Of a DNA stretch of 11,547 nucleotides, positions 1 to 6,211 are shown piece by piece. The notes beneath the pieces were generated by a model, which saw only the letters and a program-made list of their open reading frames with translations, was not told the DNA's origin and did no database searches. Positions within the stretch are counted from its first letter, which is position 1, and every line of letters starts with the position of its first letter. The stretch spans positions 1 to 11,547 of the forward strand of contig CALEEU010000348.1 in the NCBI GenBank assembly GCA_937875975.1, given 5' to 3'. This stretch comes from an uncultured Opitutia bacterium. Lineage in GTDB: Bacteria; Verrucomicrobiota; Verrucomicrobiia; Opitutales; UBA953. The position numbers were made by a program, and so were the translations under genes.

Positions 1-2
1 AG

Positions 3-52
3 GGTTGAGCGCCCTCGCTCAACCGCGGCTGACCAAGGGTGGTCAGCCCTAC
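3..52 (-). repeat. REP-like element: GTAG plus two tandem hairpins
   Basis: Read on the minus strand, GTAG (plus-strand CTAC at 49-52) directly abuts a perfect 9-bp hairpin with stem GGCTGACCA and loop CCCT (27-48). After a CG spacer comes a second perfect 9-bp hairpin, plus-strand stem GGTTGAGCG and loop CCCT (3-24). A GTAG tetranucleotide next to a palindrome is the known signature of REP sequences mobilised by RAYT transposases. The two four-base loops are complementary (CCCT at 12-15, AGGG at 36-39). The element lies downstream of the gene ending at 120 and may also protect or end that transcript, although no T-run follows. Confidence 0.6.
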
Positions 53-62
53 CTAGCTCAAA

Positions 63-88
63 CTCAAAGGGAGACCGGAAGCCGGGAG
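63..88 (+). repeat. Solo copy of a 26-nt intergenic repeat
   Basis: This 26-nt stretch, beginning CTCAAAGGGAGACCGG, is repeated exactly at 1435-1460. Its first 16 bases recur on the minus strand at 1654-1669. Here it is not followed by the hairpin module that accompanies the other two copies, so it is either a truncated unit or the edge of an element that includes the hairpins at 3-52. No coding function is visible. Confidence 0.7.
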
Positions 89-119
89 CCATTGATTCGA
101 GTGACGTGAGTTCCCCCGC

Positions 120-1250
120 TTAGCGCGCGGGGTCTTCTTCTTCGTCGTCGGCTGGGGGCAGGACGCCCTTCAGCAGTGCGTCGAGGGTCTTCTGCAGCTC
201 GTCGCGCATCCGGCCGGCTTCGGCCTTGTCGACCGCCTTGATCTGCCAGCGGATGGCTTCTTCCTTCTTGCCTTGGAGCCAGCGAAGGCGGGCGAGCGTG
301 TCGAGTTTATCGGGGTGTTCTTCCTTCGTCAGTTTCACCGCCTGCACGGCGCACTTCTCCGCGAGCGCTAGGTTACGGATCTTCTCAAAGGACTTCATCG
401 TGAGCAGGCGCCAGGCAATTTCGTTCATCGCCTCCGCATCGTCAAACTCCTCGTCAGCCAGCTTGCTCAGCTGGGCGTAGAATTTCGTCGGATCACCACG
501 AGCCAGGCCAATCTGAGCTTCGATGGATTCGCGGAGTTCCTGGCCTTCCTTCTTAGGGAGCACGCCGGCGGCAGCGGGTAAGGCTTTTTCAGCAGCATCC
601 CAATCGCGTCGGCCCATCGCTTCGGAAAGCGCGTCGAGCTTCGCCTGCGCGGCGAGCATCTCAGGGTCGCCCGGTGTCTTCGAGGCGGGGACGGCGGGTT
701 TGCTCAGGCGACGCTGCGGAATTTTGTCGGCAATCGGCGCGGCGGCGGCGAGGGGTGTGCCTGTGAGGATGTCGCCGATGATTTCCGGCGTGAGCTGTAT
801 CGGGTGGCCCATCCAAGCGATTTTGCCGTCGGCGACGACGAACGCATGGGGGATTCCGTTTACTTCGGCGGCCTCGAGCCAATCCTTGATGAAGCCCTTG
901 CCGCCGATGGCGACGCGGTAGGACATCTTATCGCCTTGGGCCTTGAGGAAGTCTTTCGCGCGTTGCGTGGAGGCCGCGTCGCGTTCGGCTTCCCAGACGT
1001 TGACACCCGTGATGACGACGCCCTTCTTGCCCATCTTCTTGTGGAGGTCATCCAGGTGCGGGATCGCGGCGACGCACGGGCCGCACCAGCTCGCCCAGCA
1101 TTCGAAGACGTAGATTTCGCCCTTCTTGAAATCCTTCACCGCCTCGCCTTGGAGCATCGACTCAGGTCGGGTGGCGGGAGCGGGATCGCCGACTTTCAGG
1201 CCAGCGGCGGAAAGGGTGGCCGTGAGCAGCAGCAGGAGCAGGGTGCGCAT
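120..1250 (-). CDS. Exported thioredoxin-like protein (TlpA/ResA type) with helical C-terminal extension
   Basis: This is a 376-residue protein. Residues 1-16 form a short Leu-rich signal peptide, so it probably acts in the periplasm. The thioredoxin fold covers about 18-160, with active site WCGPC at 55-59 and the cis-proline of NGIP at 131-134; such proteins reduce or exchange disulfides. Residues 162-200 are an Ala/Pro-rich linker. Residues about 200-362 are helical and charged and look like degenerate TPR repeats, ending in an acidic tail (DDEEED). Most TlpA/ResA proteins are under 200 residues, so the C-terminal half is an addition that probably binds a partner. The ATG at 1250 was chosen because it directly precedes the signal peptide; the frame stays open to 1685 but that extension runs into repeats. 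No Shine-Dalgarno site is visible. The next gene upstream is a paralogue on the same strand. Substrate unknown. Confidence 0.85.
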   Translation of the reverse strand: MRTLLLLLLTATLSAAGLKVGDPAPATRPESMLQGEAVKDFKKGEIYVFECWASWCGPCVAAIPHLDDLHKKMGKKGVVITGVNVWEAERDAASTQRAKDFLKAQGDKMSYRVAIGGKGFIKDWLEAAEVNGIPHAFVVADGKIAWMGHPIQLTPEIIGDILTGTPLAAAAPIADKIPQRRLSKPAVPASKTPGDPEMLAAQAKLDALSEAMGRRDWDAAEKALPAAAGVLPKKEGQELRESIEAQIGLARGDPTKFYAQLSKLADEEFDDAEAMNEIAWRLLTMKSFEKIRNLALAEKCAVQAVKLTKEEHPDKLDTLARLRWLQGKKEEAIRWQIKAVDKAEAGRMRDELQKTLDALLKGVLPPADDEEEDPAR

Positions 1251-1256
1251 GGGTGA

Positions 1257-1285
1257 GATATAGGGGGAAGGGTGAGGGGAGGCAA
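1257..1285 (-). promoter_or_regulatory. Possible sigma70-type promoter of the thioredoxin-like gene
   Basis: On the minus strand TTGCCT (1280-1285) and TATATC (1257-1262) are separated by 17 bases, each matching four of six consensus positions. The -10 box lies 6 bases from the ATG at 1250, so a transcript starting at the usual distance would have almost no leader. The spacer is nearly all C on the minus strand. A similar arrangement precedes the paralogue at 2264. Judged by eye only. Confidence 0.35.
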
Positions 1286-1297
1286 GTGATGGGTGGG

Positions 1298-1322
1298 GTA
1301 GGGACAGCACCACGTGCTGTCC
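1298..1322 (+). repeat. REP-like element: GTAG plus hairpin
   Basis: GTAG (1298-1301) directly abuts a perfect 9-bp hairpin with stem GGACAGCAC (1302-1310), loop CAC, and the return arm at 1314-1322. The layout is the same as at 27-52, but the stem sequence is unrelated. It lies just upstream of the possible promoter of the gene at 120-1250. Confidence 0.6.
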
Positions 1323-1326
1323 TAGG

Positions 1327-1369
1327 TGCAAAAGTGCAAATCGGCCTGCGGCCTGTGCAAAAGTGCAAA
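1327..1369. repeat. 14-nt direct repeat flanking a GGCC palindrome
   Basis: TGCAAAAGTGCAAA occurs at 1327-1340 and again exactly at 1356-1369, 29 bases apart. Between the copies lies GGCC, TGC, GGCC, which can form a short hairpin. The stretch begins four bases after the GTAG hairpin at 1298-1322 and may belong to the same element. Confidence 0.7.
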
Positions 1370-1385
1370 GGTGGATGCAGCGCTT

Positions 1386-1423
1386 CAGGTGGCGGGTGGC
1401 GGCCCTGGGTGGCAGGTGGCGGG
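1386..1423. repeat. 11-nt direct repeat in a GGTGGC-rich patch
   Basis: CAGGTGGCGGG occurs at 1386-1396 and 1413-1423, with further GGTGG and GGGTGG words between. It looks like short-period slippage sequence. It lies immediately before the composite element that begins at 1435. Confidence 0.55.
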
Positions 1424-1477
1424 GTAGGGTAGTGCTCAAAGGGAGACCGGAAGCCGGGAGGATGCTGGGGATATGCG

Positions 1478-1524
1478 GGCCGCCGCAGGGCGGCCGAGGG
1501 TAGGGGCGTGGCTTTGCCGCGCCC
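1478..1524 (+). repeat. Plus-strand REP unit of the composite (double hairpin around GTAG)
   Basis: The first hairpin has stem GGCCGCC (1478-1484), loop GCAG, and return arm 1489-1495. Spacer GAGG and GTAG (1500-1503) follow. The second hairpin has arm GGGCGTGGC (1504-1512), loop TTT and arm GCCGCGCCC (1516-1524), nine pairs with one G-U. GTAG touches the stem directly, as in the other elements. Confidence 0.6.
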
Positions 1525-1540
1525 TCCTGTCTCTTGTGCG

Positions 1541-1568
1541 CCCAACCGCTAACCGCCAACCGCCAATA
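1541..1568 (-). repeat. Heptad array, four units of GGTTRGC type
   Basis: On the plus strand the units are CCCAACC, GCTAACC, GCCAACC and GCCAATA in exact 7-nt register. The same heptads occur at 2321-2348 and 2422-2449. The array sits between the two REP units of the composite element. Confidence 0.65.
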
Positions 1569-1581
1569 CCTGTTGCGGAGT

Positions 1582-1625
1582 GCACGATGAATCGTGCCCC
1601 TACCATCATTCGCCCTGCGGCGAAT
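1582..1625 (-). repeat. Minus-strand REP unit of the composite (double hairpin around GTAG)
   Basis: On the minus strand a perfect 7-bp hairpin (arms 1608-1614 and 1619-1625, loop GCAG) is followed by spacer GATG, GTAG (plus-strand CTAC at 1600-1603), GG, and a 6-bp hairpin with stem GCACGA and loop TTCA (1582-1597). The layout matches the unit at 1478-1524. The outer two pairs of the second hairpin are lost. Confidence 0.6.
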
Positions 1626-1683
1626 AAATGTCCCCAGCACATCATCCGGTCTCCGGTCTCCCTTTGAGTTTATGTCTCTAAAC

Positions 1684-1711
1684 AAAAAACCCCAACAGTG
1701 TCGGGGTTTTT
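1684..1711 (-). terminator. Rho-independent terminator, possibly bidirectional
   Basis: The stem is AAAAACCCC paired with GGGGTTTTT (1685-1693 with 1703-1711) around a 9-base loop. On the minus strand the G-rich arm is followed by six T, making it a good terminator for the gene ending at 1731, 19 bases downstream. T residues also follow on the plus strand. The A-run and C arm match the terminator at 2473-2500 closely. Confidence 0.8.
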
Positions 1712-1730
1712 AGCGGGGATCAGTCGTGGC

Positions 1731-2264
1731 TTATTTCTTAGCCGGGGCGGCGGGGGCGGCGGCCTTGGCTTCGGCGATGAATTCGCGAATCTTCTCGGCG
1801 TTAAGGGACATCGGGTGGCCGATGTAGGCGACCTTGCCGCCAGCGACGACGAAGCTGCAAGGGATGCCGCTCTGGCCGGCGGCAGTCATCCAGGCTTTGC
1901 CGACATCGCCGCGGGTGTCCTTGGCGATGGTGTATTCCATCTGCTTGGTGTTCTTGCGGACATACGCGTCGGCGGCCTCGACACCCGAAGAGACGTGGAT
2001 GCTGATCACCTGCACGCCGTCTTCTTTGAGCTTCGCCTGGAGTTCGGCGAGATGAGGGATCGAGGCGACGCAGGGCGGGCACCAGGTGGCCCAGAATTCG
2101 ATGACGTAGGTCTTCTTCGGATCGAGGCTGCTCACGCGGTCGCCCTTGATCCAAGCGGAAGGAAGTTTGCTCGGGGCTTTGTCACCGACGTTGAGCGTCG
2201 GACCTTTCGGAGCCGCGAAGCCGAGGGTGGCGAGGAGTAGGAGGAGGAGGGTGGGGAGGCGCAT
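1731..2264 (-). CDS. Exported thioredoxin-like protein (TlpA/ResA type)
   Basis: This is a 177-residue protein. Residues 1-18 form a signal peptide (MRLPTLLLLLLATLGFAA), so it is probably periplasmic. The thioredoxin fold covers about 24-165, with active site WCPPC at 61-65 and the cis-proline of SGIP at 132-135, followed by an extra cysteine at 136. It ends in an Ala/Pro/Lys tail. WCPPC is typical of TlpA, ResA and CcmG proteins, which reduce disulfides on specific partners such as apocytochromes; the partner here is unknown, and no cytochrome-maturation gene is nearby. It resembles the N-terminal half of the next gene downstream (120-1250), including the GHP motif after the cis-proline region, so the two are probably tandem paralogues. 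The ATG at 2264 precedes the signal peptide; an in-frame TTG at 2300 would add only a Pro/Thr-rich leader. A terminator follows. Confidence 0.88.
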   Translation of the reverse strand: MRLPTLLLLLLATLGFAAPKGPTLNVGDKAPSKLPSAWIKGDRVSSLDPKKTYVIEFWATWCPPCVASIPHLAELQAKLKEDGVQVISIHVSSGVEAADAYVRKNTKQMEYTIAKDTRGDVGKAWMTAAGQSGIPCSFVVAGGKVAYIGHPMSLNAEKIREFIAEAKAAAPAAPAKK

Positions 2265-2271
2265 GGGGGTA

Positions 2272-2300
2272 GGTGTAAGGGGGGAGGGGGTGGGTGGCAA
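2272..2300 (-). promoter_or_regulatory. Possible promoter, similar to that of the downstream paralogue
   Basis: On the minus strand TTGCCA (2295-2300) is followed after 17 bases by TACACC (2272-2277), again across a C-rich spacer and again within 8 bases of the ATG. The -35-like box fits, but the -10-like box matches only about three of six positions. The main support is its resemblance to the flank of the paralogue at 1250. Confidence 0.22.
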
Positions 2301-2320
2301 GGGATACGGAAGATGTCAGC

Positions 2321-2449
2321 GGTTGGCGGTTAGCGGTTGGCGGTTAGGCGATGAAAACTGAAGGATAACGTATTATTTCTGGCCGGCCGATTTGGTTGCT
2401 TGGCCGATTGGGTTCCTGTCCGCCAACCGCTAACCGCCATCCGCTAACA
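2321..2449. repeat. Inverted pair of heptad arrays (MITE-like)
   Basis: At 2321-2348 four heptads GGTTGGC, GGTTAGC, GGTTGGC, GGTTAGG run on the plus strand. At 2422-2449 four heptads of the same type run on the minus strand (plus-strand GCCAACC, GCTAACC, GCCATCC, GCTAACA). The two arrays could pair as a stem of about 27 bases around a 73-base core that is more AT-rich than its surroundings and contains the palindrome GGCCGGCC. No ORF lies inside. The element sits between the upstream flank of the gene at 2264 and the acs terminator. Confidence 0.65.
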
Positions 2450-2472
2450 CCTTTGGATAGGTGTCCGTAAAC

Positions 2473-2500
2473 AAAAAACCCCGACGGGTGTCGGGGTTTT
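2473..2500 (-). terminator. acs: Rho-independent terminator of acs
   Basis: A perfect stem pairs AAAACCCCGAC (2475-2485) with its complement at 2490-2500, loop GGGT. On the minus strand the G-rich arm is followed by six T. It lies 20 bases beyond the acs stop and shares its A-run and C arm with the terminator at 1684-1711. Confidence 0.88.
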
Positions 2501-2520
2501 GGACCGGCTGGTGGCTGGCC

Positions 2521-4563
<2,043 letters not shown>

Positions 4564-4564
4564 G

Positions 4565-4690
4565 TTATTTACGTTTGGAGCGAAGGATGAGGTAGATAGA
4601 AAAGGCGACCAGCAGGGCGAGGGCTAGCACAAGCCAGGGGGTGCCGGTGATATCAGGGCTGATTTCGGCAAATTGCAAGGGGAGTGCCAT
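4565..4690 (-). CDS. Single-span membrane microprotein upstream of acs (41 aa)
   Basis: An ATG at 4690 opens 41 codons ending in TAA at 4565-4567. The product has a short N-terminal segment starting MALPLQF with one acidic patch (E9, D13), a strongly hydrophobic segment from W19 to L36 rich in Leu, Ala and Val, and a basic end RSKRK. This predicts one membrane helix with its C-terminus in the cytoplasm. The stop lies one base from the acs ATG, which supports a real cotranscribed gene. It is shorter than usual gene-calling limits. It does not resemble YjcH (DUF485), the two-span protein next to acs in enterobacteria. The function is unknown; anchoring or regulating Acs, or merely driving its translation, are inferences. 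Confidence 0.62.
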   Translation of the reverse strand: MALPLQFAEISPDITGTPWLVLALALLVAFSIYLILRSKRK

Positions 4691-4790
4691 GGGGCAGTGG
4701 GGTGGGGAATATGAACCCAGCGGGTCGCCTTAGGGCAACCAAAACGCGGGGTCTGTGAGTAGTTTGACCCTTCCCTTGGCGGTTTGTTGC
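4691..4790 (-). promoter_or_regulatory. Upstream region of the microprotein-acs unit
   Basis: These 100 bases separate the HAD gene end from the microprotein start and should hold the acs promoter. On the minus strand a CATATT word (4708-4713) could be a -10 box, but the nearest -35-like TTGCCC lies 19 bases upstream, which is long. A 7-bp hairpin with loop TTAG is at 4723-4740 (arms GGTCGCC and GGCAACC, one G-U pair). No T-run follows it, so it is not a convincing terminator for the HAD gene. Confidence 0.3.
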
Positions 4791-5441
4791 CTAAAGTTCG
4801 GCTACCAGTTCCGCGAATCCATCGACCACGCGCACGCCTAGGCCTTGGAGTCGCTCGCGGTGCTGGTGGCCGTGGGCGGCCAGCACGCAGTCGACGCCCA
4901 TCGCGGCGGCGGCTTCGGCATCGTGAGCGGTATCGCCGATATAGATCACGTCCTCCGGGCGATGGGCCAGGTCGGACAGGTGGAGGCGCGCGCGCTCCTC
5001 CTTGCTGCCGGCGTGGATGTCGTGGCCGCCGCAGGTCTTGATGAAGTGGCGGTGGAGTCCGTAATGCGTGAGCGTCGTCGTGAGCAGGCTGCGCTCATAG
5101 GCCGAGAGCACCGAGTGCGTCAGCCCGGCCGCGGTGAGCCCGTCGAGGAGCGTCTCCGCGTGCGGGTGCAGTTCGCACTCCGTCTTGCGTTCCTCGTAGG
5201 CGGCCATGAAGCGCACGGACATCGCGCGGAAGGAGGCTTCGTCCGGCGTGAAGCCGATCGCCTGATAGACCTTGATGACCGGGAACTGAAAAATCTGGCG
5301 ATAGCGGACCGGGTCGACGAGCGGATGGCCGTCTTCCTTGAGCAGACGGTTCAGCGATGCACAGCACAGCCATGTGTCATCGAGGAGCGTACCGTTCCAA
5401 TCCCAGACGGCGTGACGATAGTCGGTAAGCTTCTTACGCAT
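4791..5441 (-). CDS. HAD-superfamily hydrolase, phosphoglycolate-phosphatase-like, with DxN motif I
   Basis: This is a 216-residue cytoplasmic protein. Motif I is DWNGTLLDD (14-22), with D14 as nucleophile but N16 where phosphatases normally have the acid/base Asp. A helical cap follows (about 25-95). Motif II is the Ser of VLSAYE (S113), motif III is K147 in GSKEER, and motif IV is GDTAHD (169-174). The other catalytic motifs are intact, so the protein is probably folded and metal-binding, but phosphatase activity is uncertain; a DWNGT subgroup of HAD proteins exists, as far as I recall. The ATG at 5441 overlaps the stop of the upstream DUF2071 gene by eight bases, so the two are translationally coupled. 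Substrate unknown. Confidence 0.85.
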   Translation of the reverse strand: MRKKLTDYRHAVWDWNGTLLDDTWLCCASLNRLLKEDGHPLVDPVRYRQIFQFPVIKVYQAIGFTPDEASFRAMSVRFMAAYEERKTECELHPHAETLLDGLTAAGLTHSVLSAYERSLLTTTLTHYGLHRHFIKTCGGHDIHAGSKEERARLHLSDLAHRPEDVIYIGDTAHDAEAAAAMGVDCVLAAHGHQHRERLQGLGVRVVDGFAELVAEL

Positions 5442-6165
5442 GGGCGGGCACCAAGGAGAAAGCCTCGATGGCCACGCCTTGGCAACAGTGGGCGAGATCG
5501 GGAGGCCGGCCGCTCACATCAAAGCCATCCCAGCGCAGCGGCAGGTCGCTCCAGGCGGTGGTGTCGGTCGAGCTGAGCTCATACGGTGCGTGGTGGACTT
5601 GACCGCGTACGAGTCGGCCGCCGCGTACCGAGAAGAAACTGTAACGTTCGGCCAGGTGGAATTCGAGCGAGCCAGGCGGGGCGACCTGCGGCGACGATAC
5701 GGCCGACCAAGCGTATCGCGCCGTCTCCTGTTCGCCTTGGCGACGGCAGGACTGCGCGAGTCCCGGGCCGAAGGACATCGCGGCATGTTCGTAGGGCAGC
5801 CCAAAGCCCGCGCGGGCGATCATGACGGCCGGGGCACGGTCGCAGTCGAGCGAGAAGAACCAGACGCCGGGTTCGCCTGAAGCGTCGCGCACGTAGGTGC
5901 GCACGTTCAGCTCATTGAAGTAAGAGAGCCAGGGGAGGGCGGGCAGGCCGAGGGGGCGGACCGCGTTCATGCGGAAGCCGACGACTCCGAGGTAGGCCTT
6001 GCCTTCAAAGGTATCGACCGTGAGGCCGGCCGGTAGGCGGGACTGGATCGCCTCCGCCGCATATTCCCAATGCAGGAAGAAAAGGTCATCCCAACTTTGA
6101 CGCATGACCGGGCGACGCGTCGGGCGGACGCGGGCACGCAGCAGTCGGTCGGTCGCGTCATTCAC
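5434..6165 (-). CDS. DUF2071 (YqjF-like) family protein
   Basis: This is a 243-residue soluble protein without a signal peptide. It carries the family pattern: RQSWDDLFFLHW near the N-terminus (22-33), LPAGLTVDTFEGKAYLGVVG (44-63), NELNVRTYV (84-92) and GVWFFSLD (100-107). DUF2071 proteins are thought to share the acetoacetate-decarboxylase-like fold, but no activity is established. The chosen start is GTG at 6165, with a GAGGA word about ten bases upstream, one of the few Shine-Dalgarno-like words in the window; an in-frame ATG at 6105 would remove 20 residues just before the conserved region. The gene lies 46 bases after the propeller gene and overlaps the HAD gene by eight bases, suggesting one transcript. 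Confidence 0.85.
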   Translation of the reverse strand: MNDATDRLLRARVRPTRRPVMRQSWDDLFFLHWEYAAEAIQSRLPAGLTVDTFEGKAYLGVVGFRMNAVRPLGLPALPWLSYFNELNVRTYVRDASGEPGVWFFSLDCDRAPAVMIARAGFGLPYEHAAMSFGPGLAQSCRRQGEQETARYAWSAVSSPQVAPPGSLEFHLAERYSFFSVRGGRLVRGQVHHAPYELSSTDTTAWSDLPLRWDGFDVSGRPPDLAHCCQGVAIEAFSLVPAHA

Positions 6166-6211
6166 GCCCTCATCGTCCTCGGAGGGCGAAGCGGGTCAAG
6201 CGGACCGGCTT

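Larger units (their letters stand above)
1435..1669. repeat. REPIN-like composite: two REP units in inverted orientation
   Basis: Two units of about 90 nt face each other. The plus unit starts at 1435 and the minus unit at 1669. Both begin CTCAAAGGGAGACCGG, continue through a related GATG...CTGGGGA stretch, then carry a hairpin with loop GCAG, a four-base spacer (GAGG or GATG), GTAG, and a second hairpin. The hairpin arms differ between units while the layout is kept. The middle (1525-1577) contains a GCYAACC heptad array. Paired inverted REPs are known as REPINs or BIMEs and are moved by RAYT transposases in other bacteria; no transposase gene is in this window. Confidence 0.6.
1251..1730. 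other. 480-base gene-free interval dense in repeats
   Basis: I see no gene here. Reading from the left it holds a possible promoter for the gene at 120-1250, a GTAG hairpin, a 14-nt direct repeat, an 11-nt direct repeat in a GGTGGC-rich patch, a 235-bp composite inverted element containing two further GTAG hairpins and a heptad array, and a terminator. Open frames crossing it are composed of repeat sequence and have no protein-family character. Confidence 0.75.

Noticed and set aside
1263..1303. G-quadruplex on the plus strand
   Set aside because: Four G-runs can be joined only with a loop of 11 bases, beyond the usual limit; kept only as a remark on the shared flanks.
1541..1568. CRISPR array or telomere-like repeat
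   Set aside because: Units are 7 nt, adjacent, and few, with no spacers and no cas genes; the chromosome end is not indicated.
1251..1685. N-terminal extension of the thioredoxin-like frame
   Set aside because: It is made of intergenic repeats, would bury the signal peptide, and has no family resemblance.
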